Positions 30,617-41,989 of a stretch of DNA of 64,000 bases are shown here, in pieces. The stretch lies in the NCBI RefSeq assembly GCF_000516985.1, contig NW_006917093.1, forward strand, positions 3,782,001-3,846,000, read 5' to 3'. The notes beneath the pieces are model-generated. The model searched no databases, had not been told where the DNA came from, and saw only the letters and a program-made list of their open reading frames with translations. Origin of the DNA: Pestalotiopsis fici W106-1. Taxonomy: Eukaryota; Ascomycota; Sordariomycetes; Amphisphaeriales; Sporocadaceae. Positions within the stretch are counted from its first letter, which is position 1. Each line of letters starts with the position of its first letter. The translations under genes and the position numbers were made by a program.

Positions 30617-33600
30617 GTCGAACGGAGGAGGGACCTAGTCCCGAATAGTAGGCCGCAGCCAGTCGTGTGTGTATGTTTTTGGTTGCAAAGTTGACAAATC
30701 GCACCGTGGAGTATGGGAAGTAGGAACGGTCTGTATAGAATATAGTTGTTGGGGGGAAAAGAGAAGACGGAGATGTAGAAAGTAGGGAACGAGACTGAAG
30801 ATAGGGCGGTCGTATAGTAGATGTGGGTAGTAGTACAGTGGAGACCCAGCGCCGCGGTAGGCTTGTAAGTTGATTACAAAAAGCGCAAGGGTCGACAGCG
30901 CAAAGCTAATAGTGTATGCTGTAGGTAGCGCTAGGTAGAATTCGAACGGAAAAAGGTTGCGCGACTCAAAGAAGCAGAGAAAATTGGCGCGCCCGGCTTG
31001 GGTTCGTGTGTATGTATGTATATCTAATAAGAGACTAGGTATGGGGATCTACGTGAGGTACGCATGCATTATGCAGTTGCAGCTGGGAGGTGGGCGGCTT
31101 GGGTGGACTGATGAAGCAAGCAGAAACAAGAAGTCGTGAAACTGAGGCAGGGCGCTCGGGTGTTCTATTGATTGGCGTGTAGCGGCCAAACGCAAGGACT
31201 TGGAGCACAGCTGGGGGTTCCACCAAATGGACAAGTCGCATGGGGCATGGGGGATGACAAGGTATGCAAGTAGCTTTGCTGTGCTGTGTGTGCTGTACAG
31301 TACTGCTGGTGTGTGTCCACGAGGCAGGAAAAATAGATTGAAATGGGATGATGCAAATCTCCCAGGCGTGGTGAGTAGGTAGGTAGGTAGTCATTGCCCG
31401 GTGTCGTTTTCGTCTGGTCATCTTTTGCCCAGGATAGACACCGGACCCCTTGTAGCCGTCCACAGCCGTCCAACTAATAGCATAGCGTCAGTACCTACAT
31501 TATATTACCCTACTAATGTAGGTATCTTTCGGGACCATTGATCTACTCTATGTACATTACCTACTACCTACCTATGTACTTTACCTGCCTGTCTGCCCAC
31601 CTGCCTGCCAATCTCAAGTGCTTACCTTGTTCACCTGCCCAAGGAACATACATTACGCTTGTGTACTACCTGTAAATAGCTTGCCGTCATGGCCAGATAA
31701 TAGAAGTTCCTGCGAGGAAGAAGATCATCCATTCCTCAAGAATCCTCAGACGACGGCGGCGAACCAAAAGTTATGTCTGGAGCTACTTGACGTGTATTGA
31801 ACGGAGGTTCTGGAGACTAAAAAAGGTATCCATCCTGATTCTGCCTGCCGTTCTCAAAGTTCTTGCAGGCTCCAAAAGTCGTTGCCCCGCTAGAGGCTGA
31901 AGACGACATGCAATATACATATACTCGGTAGCGTACAAGTGAATCTACGCAAAACTAGACCCCCATGTACACGACTGAACGATGGCGCAAAAGGCAGCGC
32001 GCATGCGTGCAGGCGTGAGGAACCTTATCGTCTTCTTCCCGAGGGCACGAACCAGCAGGAGGTATCCGTCCGGTAGCGAGCCGGTACATCCAAAGTTGGG
32101 ATGTGGCTCTCTGGCCTGGCAGCGAATTGCAGTGACGTCTTTGGGGTAGAGAAAGCAGTGACAAGTGCAACTATGTCATCATCATGGTTTTGGCGAGCGC
32201 AGGGCTGTCCAATCAGATGGAGCGGATCCGCGGGAGTACAACACCTTTCCCAGACCCTTGTTTAAACCACATGCCTTTTCACTTACACTGAGTATTCAGT
32301 CCCCTGCAAAGACCTCGCTGTTGTCCTCGAGACCGCGAAGGGGGAGAGAGAGAGAAAAACCTGAAAAAGAGTCGTCGACAATCCTGGCCAGCACGAAGAG
32401 TGCCAACAAGCGAGGGTCCAGATATATCCAGTGTAAGAGGGGCCCTGACACGACACGACAATAACAACACCGCGGTCTAGAGCTCGCTTCGCGGGCTTCG
32501 TAGCTGAGGATCCCAAGACTGCGACCTGTGCAGTAGGGACGTGTTCGAAGTCCGTCGATTGGAGTCACATCAACAGCCGTTCCCACGGCCACGGTTCTCC
32601 GCGTCCTTTTTTTTTTCCCCCCCTCCGTCCCCTTCCTCCTGGACCCCCGACATCCTTCCAGCTCCTCTTGCGCCGCTGAACACTGCGCCACTGATCTAGC
32701 CTCCTTTCAACTAGCTACCCTAGATTTTTCCCTATGACTGCATGCCTCTAATGCTCAAAGGGTTTCATTCTCAGCAATCTATTGTTTGGTTCTCGGGGTC
32801 CTTCGATGACTTTGTTCTAGCTGCAGGTCTATATGGCTTGGCTCAGAAAAGCGTAAGCCAAATATGATGACCAAATGACACACTGCCTCACTCACCATCG
32901 GAAGCGCCCGAAGAAGTTACTTTTTGGAGCTGTGTTTTCTTGACGCCTTTTGGTTCCCCAAGAGAGCCCAGAATGCGCCTCTGGCAGGCAAAACTCATCA
33001 GGCAACGATGAACACGAGATAACTTCGTACTCTTGTAGATGTGGGGAAACGTCATCCGTCAGTGATGATCATAGAAAAGTGCTTTTTTTTTTATTTCTTC
33101 CGCGAACGCATTGACCCTTTAGCATGACCTCGAGCTTTTAGAGGCTTGATTTTTGGAGGGGAAGCACAAAGGTCCAATAAGGGCTTCCAACTACAGTTCC
33201 ACCGTTTGACAGCTTACACAACTCACATATTCCTCACATACGAGTCGGGCGGGTTTTGCTAAAGGTACAATTTACAACTTACGGCCGATCATCATCTTTG
33301 TGAGGCTGTAATATGCAAGTCGGTCGACTCTCCAACCCTTTTCAGAGGCTGCCCAACATAATCAGCACCCAGGTGCTGCCGCGACGCACAAATGACTGGC
33401 TTGACTTGACTTGATTGGGCTGAGCACACCACCATATAATCCGATAAAGATGGGTAAATCAGTATCCGTATTGGACCACGAATTCCTTTCCCCTCTCCTG
33501 CGCATATCAGCAAGAACATGAATCGTGAATGATCAATACCAATGTTACCATAGTAGTTCAATCGTATCGTCCTTGGTTTTTGCCACTCTCTTCTTTTTTT

Positions 33601-34900
33601 CTGGTATCATAATCGTGCATCAACACACATTGGCTTCGTTGTCAGCAGTCAATGGCTAACCAATACTACCGTATCCGCCGTGCAACCATGGCCATCTAAT
33701 GTCTTACTCATGTCCAGCCATGCTCAAGAGATCGATGGTGGCGCATTGAATCTATCGATCTCTGCCGTATTGAGAAGTTACAACGTCCCGAGACATGAAA
33801 AAAGGGGACCATGCAATCAAGTCGTTGCCTTTGGCCAGGGACTACTCAACAGGCCAAACAGGCCAAGCTATTCCTGGAAGATGATGGAAATAAACAGATA
33901 TCTCAAGGTTCCGCCAAGTCTCGATTGGCCCTTTTCGTCTTGTCGCATTTCACTCGCCGCCAACCACACGACTGAATCGTCACCAGGCTCGCCAGGTAGG
34001 TAAATAAGTCGTATGGTTTTGCGCTCATCTCCCCTGTTTTCTAATTGAGTTCGGCGGGCCGTCTCAAAAAACGACATTCCCGCTCAGGAACGCCCTCATC
34101 AAGCTCATGTATGATGTGGCTGGCAAAACAATGAATCAACGAGATGCAGGGTAACAAACTTTTCCCTTGGTCCCTCTGGAAACGATAGTCCAGTCCTTCT
34201 TCTTCTTTTTTCTATTAACGGTGGCGACTGGAAACTTCCATCTAAATCTTATCACGATGCCGCACAGGTAGGTATCTAGCGAGAAAGAACAGTCTCGAGC
34301 AAACCATTTTCCCGCCTACCTGAATCGCTTCGTCCAAACTGTGATCAGCCTCAATAACCCTTTGTCAATCAAACGACTGATATGTCTAGGGACTAGCATT
34401 GAAGTATCCCGATTGCCACTTACACATTCTATTCCACCCCCTTTAACCTGTGAGCCTCTCGCGAGTTAGAACGTGGGTCTTGCAGATAGCTACAGGTTCA
34501 ACGGTAACGAGCATAATCGTAATGCTGTTGGACCCGAGGCTCGTCGTACAAGGCGCTCGCTGCCTTGGAGCGTGTAGATGAGCCGAGATCATATCCGAAC
34601 GATTATGGGACGAGCCCTCCCCCTAAAGAGAGGAAACCATTGGTGGCCAGGCTCTTTTTTTCTTATCGGTGCATGCGAAGTAGTATAAGAAACGAAGAGT
34701 GTGAATATGATCATGCATCATTCCTGGACTATTATCCTATAAGAACTAGAGATGTGCTGCTGCGGCCAAAATATTGGTTACATAAAATCAATGCCCAATG
34801 TTTAGCCAACTAATATACTCCTGTCCCTATTCATACACTAAATCGTGGCCCATGATCCTGAGTTGGCGACTTTCGTGTGTCCTTTAATTGTCATTTATCA
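30617..34900. other. 4.3-kb gene-free region
   Basis: This is the longest stretch without a recognisable gene. It lies upstream of the RD-rich gene (minus) and downstream of the Dpb11-like gene (minus). Open frames are short, overlap on both strands and are low-complexity. TAGG/CCTA-type repeats lie at 31376-31390 and 31480-31640, and pyrimidine-rich tracts at 32605-32645 and 34196-34216. A long 5' leader, a non-coding RNA or a long regulatory region are all possible. Confidence 0.45.
31376..31390. repeat. TAGG tetranucleotide repeat
   Basis: About four tandem TAGG units occur here, with further scattered CTAC and CCTA units on the same strand over the next 250 nt (for example 31560-31580). 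It is simple sequence in non-coding DNA. Confidence 0.6.
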
Positions 34901-37614
34901 TCAAAACCCCTTTCTTCTGGTTCGTCGCCCAGAAGTAGTGACAGCTGCGGCCTCTGCCAGCGGCACCTTCTTAGGCTTGTCCTGACTAGGCTTTGGCTGG
35001 TTGGCAGCCACAGGTTTCTTTCCTTGTATCCTATCCATCATTTCAGCTCGATGCTTTCGAGCCTGAGGGTCATCATAGCCAATCTGTGTAGCAGGGGGTC
35101 TGTTGGACTCTTCATCCTTGTCGCTCTGCGCTTGATCTCCACTAAGCATTTCGTCGAGCAAGTCGATGGAGCCAGGAGCACTCTTAACACTGTCAATTCG
35201 TAGCGCCTTGCTGGCTGTGGTGGCAGATTCAGCACTGGCGGATGATGCTGCCGAGACGTTGGATATGGCGCGCCCGAAAATTTCTCGCTTCCGACGTTGG
35301 GGTTTCGTGGCAGATGTCAGAGCTGCCGGAACATTGCTTGCCTCGTCTGCAAGCGGCTTATCCATGAGGCTGGTGAATTGTTTCGCCATGGCAAGCCGTT
35401 CGGCAGCCTTCTCATCTTCTGCTCTCTGCTTGTTTGCTCGTTCTAATTGCGAAGGACTAGGCCCCTTTGTGTCCTTCTCTGGCGCAGCACTCCCATCACG
35501 GATACTGACGGCGTCAGACTCATCAAGACCTTCAGAATCAACGATCGTACCTCCTGTAGGGAAGCGGCGAAGAGTCTTACGGGCCTCGTTTTTCGAAGGT
35601 GATACCTGTAGTGATTCATTGAGAGCATTCCCGCCCACCTCGGATAGCGGTCCAGTTTCTACACTGTCATGTGCTTGGTGTGTCGGTGCCGTATCATAGT
35701 TGGACACATCAACGGCGGAGTCGTCTTGTTGTACAATAGCCGGTGCCACCTTTGCTCGGTGCTCTTTTGACACGGAATCACCTGCCACAGCCTCCTCGGA
35801 AAATGCCGTTGTATCTGGAACACGTTTGGCTGCAGGGGCACGGAGATCTGACTTTGCTTCCTTCTTTGCGACCGGTTCAGAACGGGACCGTTGTAATTTC
35901 TGTCGCTGCTTGTCTAGTTCCGGGTCCACATCGATGGCAATCTTGTGTTGCACTTCGGCAAAGACGAACTTGTCCCAAGGCACCCGAAACCCTGAAGCTA
36001 TACATTGCCACAGCCATTCGGCATTCACAACAGGGATTTTGTGTCGTAGCGCAAGGTCCAGCTTGCCGGTACGCACGTCTTTCAGACTTGGGCAAACCAT
36101 GACTGAACTTTGGGCGTTGAAACGCTCTGCGTATTTTGCGCCTAGCTGCACAATGGTCTTCTCAACTTGATTGAGCTGCTCGTCCTTGAACCCTGTACTA
36201 TGAACTGTGAGCTCATCGAACCCGGGAACCGGGAAGCGGGGAAAGGGCCTTCCCAAGACATGGTCATTCGGGTGAAAGAGCCGTCTCCCATGAATACACC
36301 TCTCTATGTAGAATTCGGTGACGATGTGAACGCCTTCCGGGATGATTGGGTGTGAGTCTGGTTGTGACACTTGAGGGACCACCAAAAATCGTTGATCTTG
36401 TGGCTCCAGATGAGCGCCAGAGGCGAGGTCTGACATTGAAGAAGCAATCTGGCCATCATGCGAAGTCAGGTAATCGTGTATTATCTTGTGTTTCTTTTCG
36501 GAGAAGCCATGAACCATGAAACGACATAGATTGAAGACACCGCCAAACGGTTGGGTGGGCTCGGCCGATGGTGGCGGCAGAGACGGCGACGCTCTGGCTA
36601 CCGGCAGCGACTTTGGCGCCGGTATAGACACGGACGTCCGCACCTCTACACTTTCGAACTCCTGCGGCAGCCCTGGTGTGGACGCCTCTGCTGAAAATTG
36701 CCTTGCACCAAGTATCTCGTTCATGAGATTGTTTCCCTGGCTACTTAATCGCATGCTTGCACTCTTTCTCAACTTTCTTGGTCCGTTTTGCTGAACAGCG
36801 TCGGAACCGTCGCGAGGACGCTTTCCTGGTAATGAGTGTCTCTTCATTTCTCTGCGCGTAATGGCACCTTTTCCACGACTTTCCTTTGGCAGGGTTGGAT
36901 CATAGCAGGTCTCGTCGAGGATCAAGCCGCGCTTGACGCTGTCATCCAACCATTCAATGGATACCGTGGTGATATTCCAGTTTTTGGCGGCCTGATATTT
37001 TTTGCCCTCAGGTTTGCAAACGATCAGGTGTGTGACTTTTCTAGAGAGGTCGCCCATGTAATTACCACCATTTGCCGTAACCGTTTCTTCAATGTAGTGA
37101 CGGTCCTGTTCCTCGAAGCCCGTCAGGCATATTAGGAGCTTTTGTCGCTCTTGTTCCTCGGGCACATTGCTCATAGCTAGGCCGCCGCTGCTCTCAAATG
37201 GCTTGAGCTGGTGTTCAGCTTCAAGGGCGTTATAGTCGAACTCCTGATCCTTTACCCAATAGCTTCGAACGGCGCTGATCCAGCTGGCGGCCATGGCCTT
37301 GATGTCGGGTCGTTCGCGGGCGACATGGCGGTACTTTGCGGTGTCGTAGTCGCCCACAATCAAGTGCGTTACGTCGGGTGTCAAATCATACTTGTGCACA
37401 CCGCCGAGTTCCTTGACGCGGTCTGCTATGTATGTCTGAGGGCAGCAAACAAACGGTCAGCCAGTTGCGAACTCAACGTTGGAGCCGGCCAAGTGGGGTG
37501 TAAACTTGCTCTGTGTTCGGGGGGAATGCTGGTGCAGCACACGACCACACCCTCAAACGGTTTGGAGAAATCGAACGGTTCCGGTCCGTTGGCCGAGGAA
37601 GGCGGTGATACCAT
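34901..37614 (-). CDS. dpb11: Dpb11/Rad4 (TopBP1-like) BRCT scaffold protein
   Basis: Two exons on the minus strand (37614-37510 and 37435-34901) give 879 residues. Four BRCT domains can be seen: PFEGVVVCCTSIPPEHR with KYDLTPDVTHLIVGDYDTAKY (residues about 18-110), LLICLTGFEEQDRHYIEE with VTHLIVCKPEGKKY (about 135-225), and a second pair spanning about 325-520 (CRFMVHGFSEKKHKII; LTVHSTGFKDEQLNQVEK with NAEWLWQC). This is the Dpb11/Rad4/Cut5 family, which binds phosphorylated Sld2 and Sld3 to start DNA replication and activates the Mec1/ATR checkpoint kinase. The C-terminal 350 residues are disordered and charged, ending in the basic GRRTRRKGF. The intron begins with GC, not GT (listed separately). 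Confidence 0.88.
37436..37509 (-). other. GC-AG intron in the Dpb11-like gene
   Basis: On the minus strand the intron starts GCAAGT and ends CCCTCAG, with a GCTGAC branch site about 20 nt before the end. It joins PPEHR to TYIADRVKELGG in frame, matching the family sequence R-T-x-I-A. The only nearby GT (GTTTAC) would need another acceptor and would lose these conserved residues. Confidence 0.75.
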
Positions 37615-39302
37615 TGCCGCAACTAACTGATGCCCTCAGATAGACTCAGGCATCCGTTGTTGTGCATCACTCAGAGTGCGAAGTGCCTCGGGCATTTGTT
37701 TGTATGCTTTGGACGCATCACAAAGATTTGGCTGGTGGCGCGTCGAGTACAGACAGGCCCGACGCGTCCAGAACAAAGCGGGTCTCGACATCTTCTGGGT
37801 GCATCTGCAACCACCAATCGCTTCACTCAGTTGACTTGGAGCCGCTAAAAAGCCATTAAACACGCCCCACGGTTGCCCTGTAGTATATAGAAATTGTTGA
37901 TCCATAGTACCTACCAACCAGCCAACCTACCTCTCATTGAAACAACAATATCATCCATGGATGACTTTAATTGCACCAATACCCATGTTACACATTGGCT
38001 TCGCTTGAGTTGGATGAATATATTTTTTTCTTCAAGCAAAGAATGGTTATGACTGAATTTAACCAGTGTCACTACTGTACAAATCTGAGAACATCACACG
38101 AGTGGAAGACGTGATGCCCGTGTAGCGGAGTGCTCTCAGCGCAAATTCCGTACCAGTACAAGTACATTGACATCATAGCTGGTAGCGGTTTCAACTGTAC
38201 GGCAGATGGCAAACAACTTGGAATTTGATCAAGTTTATTCTCGGACTTATCGCAAGCATTAACAGGAAGTCCTCGTCTCACGGCCTTTTTCTTTTCTCTC
38301 TCTTCCTGGTGAAAATTCTTCGTAGGCAATCCGTTCCTGGGCTGAGACTTCGTCGAATAAAGAGATGAGGCAGGTAAAACATCCGCCCACCACCAATCCT
38401 GCGGCATCTTCGATCGGACCATGCATGTATTCCTGTCCCAGTCGGACACTTCGGAATATTCCCAGTTTTCTGCGCACATATTTCCAGCCAACTAGCCAGC
38501 CAACGGGCGACACAGGATAAGCTTCGACGTTTCTCCAACCATGTTTGCATAGTACGTACATGTCTCTAGCCCAACAACTGCTAAACCGATCACGCATCAT
38601 TCGCCCGACGCTAGATCCTATTCGCCAATTCAGCCGCCATCGATGATGGTGCATCATTGCCTACCAGGATCTGCCAAGCGTCGTCGTCAGTGGCCGGCCA
38701 TTAATAAAACCATGGACATGTGTGTGTGTGTGCGGGTTCCCGACGCCCCGTCACGGTAGGTAGGTGGTGCCAAGTATGGGACATAAAGCTTGTCTGCAGC
38801 CAGTTTGGATAAGCTACACAGTTCGCATGCATCATTGCCCGCATAATCTGCTTCGTCTCTACGCATGAATATTCCCTCGCATCCTAAAAATACTGGTTGG
38901 TCCTATTCCATCAATGGTGTAACAACCAAGTAGGACTCCGGGTCGTGACAGCACAGCTCTCCTGGTTATACCCTTCAATCGTCCATCACGAGGCCGCCTA
39001 TCGAAAAGTTGTGCTTTAGTTGCGTTACATGCGCCGTACAAGAAGAATTATACGCGAGAGACAATATCGAGTGATGAATTTCGTCCAAGTCTCGCGGTCC
39101 TCAGATCACACCACCAGCCGAGCCAGCGCAGTATCATTGCGGGGCTTGACTGCATACTCATCTTGGCCGACTGACTAGCTGGCACCTTTTGAGAAAGGGA
39201 AGCACCAAATCTATAGGCTAGTTTGCAAAGATCAGATATACGCCCTCAACCAAGCTTTACATATCAATCCAATTCGCACTGATCTTGCCAAATCAGCTCA
39301 GG
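37615..39302. other. Divergent intergenic region
   Basis: About 1.7 kb separate the Dpb11-like start (minus) from the SR-rich gene start (plus). Several overlapping minus-strand frames at 38072-38657 share no consistent coding signal. I see no gene. A short GT repeat lies near 38719-38731. Confidence 0.45.
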
Positions 39303-40223
39303 ATGGAGCGGAGTCATCACTCTCGCGGAAGCTCGCCTGCCTCCTTCGTAGGTGGCTATTCTCGATCTCCATCCCCTACTTATTCTCGTTCCCCATCTCG
39401 CTCTCGGATGGGTCGTCGGTCGTCGATCTCTCGATCTCCATCACGGTCTAGACCGCGATCGTCACGCGCAAGGCGGCGTGATTCTTTCTCGTCGAGATCC
39501 TCTAGCGGCTCGCCATCACGAAGCGATAAGAGTAGGAAGTCGCAGCTGAAAGACCAGATCAAGGATAAGACAACCACTACAAGCGGCCTCAAGACATCCT
39601 TGGTCTTCTTAGGCTCGGTGGCAGCTGCAACGTATGCTGCCCATAAGTACTGGCCCAAGGGTGTAACGTACGGCGACAAGGAAGACTGGGAGCTAGAAAA
39701 GGAAATCAAGAAGGAAAAGGCCAAGAAAAATATGGAGCGCCATGGGAACGGCGACTATTATGATGGCCCATCGCGCAGGGCGGATGATCGACTACCGCTA
39801 CCACCTCCCAACACTCGGCGCAGGGACCGCGATTACGAACGACCACGCAGTACTCACGGGGTTCTGGGGATTGAGGGCCCGCCGCCTAGAAGACGTGGCA
39901 CTCCTGAACTTGACGAAATCATATACGTGCGGCGTCCAAGTGCCAACCGGAGCCAGGCTGAGAGGCTAAGCACCATGAGTCAGGTCAGCGGGAGCCGGAC
40001 AGGAGATGTGAGGCGTGCGCAATATGTCGAGGACAATCGTACAGTCCATGCTGACAGGCGGTCACATGCTACATCCCATGATGAGAGAGATTTCGATTAC
40101 CAGAATGCCCAACGTTATGTCGCCACGGATCCACGGCCCAGGAGGTATTCGTTTGATGAGCCCTCTGATCCTCGGCGCAGCGATCGGATTATATACACAG
40201 GTCGGAATGACAACTATCGATGA
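39303..40223 (+). CDS. SR-rich protein with one membrane-like segment
   Basis: This is a single-exon frame of 306 residues, starting at the ATG at 39303. Residues 1-85 are dominated by Ser-Arg dipeptides (SRSPSPTYSRSPSRSR, RSSRARRRDSFSSRSSSGS). A hydrophobic helix, LVFLGSVAAATYAAHKYWP, follows near residues 102-120. A charged Lys/Glu helix (DWELEKEIKKEKAKKNMER) and an Arg-rich disordered tail (RRDRDYERPRS, RRSDRIIYTGR) complete it. RS domains are typical of splicing factors, but no RNA recognition motif is present and the hydrophobic helix is unusual. I cannot assign a function. It shares a charged low-complexity style with the protein at 28168-30616. Confidence 0.75.
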   Translation: MERSHHSRGSSPASFVGGYSRSPSPTYSRSPSRSRMGRRSSISRSPSRSRPRSSRARRRDSFSSRSSSGSPSRSDKSRKSQLKDQIKDKTTTTSGLKTSLVFLGSVAAATYAAHKYWPKGVTYGDKEDWELEKEIKKEKAKKNMERHGNGDYYDGPSRRADDRLPLPPPNTRRRDRDYERPRSTHGVLGIEGPPPRRRGTPELDEIIYVRRPSANRSQAERLSTMSQVSGSRTGDVRRAQYVEDNRTVHADRRSHATSHDERDFDYQNAQRYVATDPRPRRYSFDEPSDPRRSDRIIYTGRNDNYR

Positions 40224-40549
40224 ATGATATACGACTATCTACGAAGAAACAAAATAAACAGTGAAATCAGGGAACAACACGAAGCAAAGGAAAGCGGCAC
40301 GATATATATAATGAGGAACATTATATCCATCGGACTTTTTCACAGTACACAATGTGGCTGGACGCAGTAAATAATCATTGGAGCATATGCACACAGGATT
40401 CCAGGTAGATTATGTTTGTAAATAAATGGCCCCGTGAATCAAATATTTGACTTGGATGATGTGCTTTAGATAAATCTGACACTACTGACAATACTTAGTT
40501 CACTGTTGATCGTAATTCAAGTCTTCCTGTCTATTCAAAAGACGAGAAT
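40224..40549. other. Short convergent intergenic region
   Basis: These 326 bases separate the 3' ends of the SR-rich gene and the thioesterase gene. I see nothing but A/T-rich sequence suited to 3' ends. Confidence 0.5.
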
Positions 40550-41143
40550 TTATAATTGTGACCGATTCATGGTTTCTATGAACAATACGTCTGCTTTCGC
40601 TAAGACCACTCCCTTGTCATCTTGAATGGTAGCCTCGACAAAGAGCTTACGACCTTCGTGCCGGACCAGCAAAGCCGTAAGCATCAAAATACCCGGGACT
40701 GGCACCGGGCGATAATAGGTTGTATTCAGATAACCCGTCACGAACCGAGTATCGGGAAACACGCCGACTTGCTGATTGACGCCCGGGACCAGCCCGGCAA
40801 TGCCATCGAGGAGCGTCGCCACGATGCCGCCATGCATCATTGCTGGAAACCCCGCGAGTCCCCGGCCCACGGCGGCCAGACCGTCGACTCTGTCCACCTT
40901 TGCGATGCCATCTTGTTGGCCGCGGTCTGCCGCAGGCCGGCGGTAGAATGCGATAAAGGCTGGAAACGTCTCTGGCGTGTTGAGCGTCCGGGCCCAGAGC
41001 TCCTCTTCCCCGCCTTGATCTGGGGTCCGGCCCGGCGGCAATATCACCTCAGTCCCCGGCGCCTGTAGGTGCTTGGCGCACCAGGGGATGGCGAGAAACC
41101 GGGACAGATGCTTGTTCAAGTCGTACTGCTGTCCGGAATTCAT
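40550..41143 (-). CDS. Hotdog-fold thioesterase (PaaI-like)
   Basis: This frame of 197 residues starts at the ATG at 41143 (MNSGQQYDLNKH). The hotdog signature is FPAMMHGGIVATLLDGIAGL, followed by the strands FVTGYLNTTYYRPVPVPG and GRKLFVEATIQDDKG. Members of this family hydrolyse acyl-CoA thioesters, and many fungal members are uncharacterised. HGG followed by an Asp a few residues later fits the PaaI-type active region. No mitochondrial or peroxisomal signal is clear: the C-terminus RSQL resembles a weak PTS1 but is not a canonical SKL. The open frame continues upstream of the ATG only through non-ATG codons, so the start is fairly safe. Confidence 0.8.
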   Translation of the reverse strand: MNSGQQYDLNKHLSRFLAIPWCAKHLQAPGTEVILPPGRTPDQGGEEELWARTLNTPETFPAFIAFYRRPAADRGQQDGIAKVDRVDGLAAVGRGLAGFPAMMHGGIVATLLDGIAGLVPGVNQQVGVFPDTRFVTGYLNTTYYRPVPVPGILMLTALLVRHEGRKLFVEATIQDDKGVVLAKADVLFIETMNRSQL

Positions 41144-41989
41144 CTTTGGAACTGATGGCAGTGCCAGAAATGATATAGTTAAAAGTATGCAGAAAGGCTG
41201 ACAGTGGTGGAGGTCCAGCAATGGTCCTCAAACTGCTTGCCGAGGTACAGGCCTTCTGGATTATATCGAGCCAATGAGATGAGCGCCGAGCATTCAATTC
41301 TTACTACCTCGCAGATCAAATCATTATGTGCCTACTATGTACATATGTAGGGGCGATCATCAAATTAAAGATCAATTCATTACCGCGTATACCCTACCAA
41401 GCCTACTAACAAAATTATGCGACTTCGTATCTGTGCATAGTGCGTATCCACTTCGCAGTGCCTATAGAATAAGCGGTTATATTCCATGTTTTCAACGTTA
41501 GTATTGCCTAGAAATTTGTAAAATGACAATCACAATGATTCGTTGGCACAGAGAGATCATTTAGCAGTCTGCCTGGGGCATGCATGGAGAATGACAATTG
41601 TATGTGGCGGTTGAGTGCTAGAAATGCTACACAACTCGAGTTCACTGAATAACAATCTTGAATACGCCAAGTGTAACACTACACCGCAATGGGAGTGCAA
41701 AAAACACTTGTTATTCGCCGGGGTACCATGTCAGAATGCAAATCAATGCACATGCTGCCTTTGTTGTAAGTGAGATATATGTTCAGTATCCTTGGTATCT
41801 AAAATTTATTCATCATGCTAATATTTATCCGTTGTATCCTTTTACACATTTTGAAATAAGCAAGCTGGCATACATAGGGGCTTTGGTTGAATTCATTCCG
41901 TACAATTCTATACTTATTATACGTCAGTACGCCGTAACGCCTGATGAAAAAGTTACCCTAGTAGTACACTGCCTCCATATTTTACCTTC
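41144..41989. other. Intergenic region between thioesterase and E2 genes
   Basis: About 850 bp of A/T-rich sequence contain the thioesterase promoter and the 3' end of the E2 gene. No gene is visible. Confidence 0.5.

Noticed and set aside
32500..32570. TGTTCGAAGTCC resembling a tRNA B box
   Set aside because: No matching A box or cloverleaf stems at the right distance.
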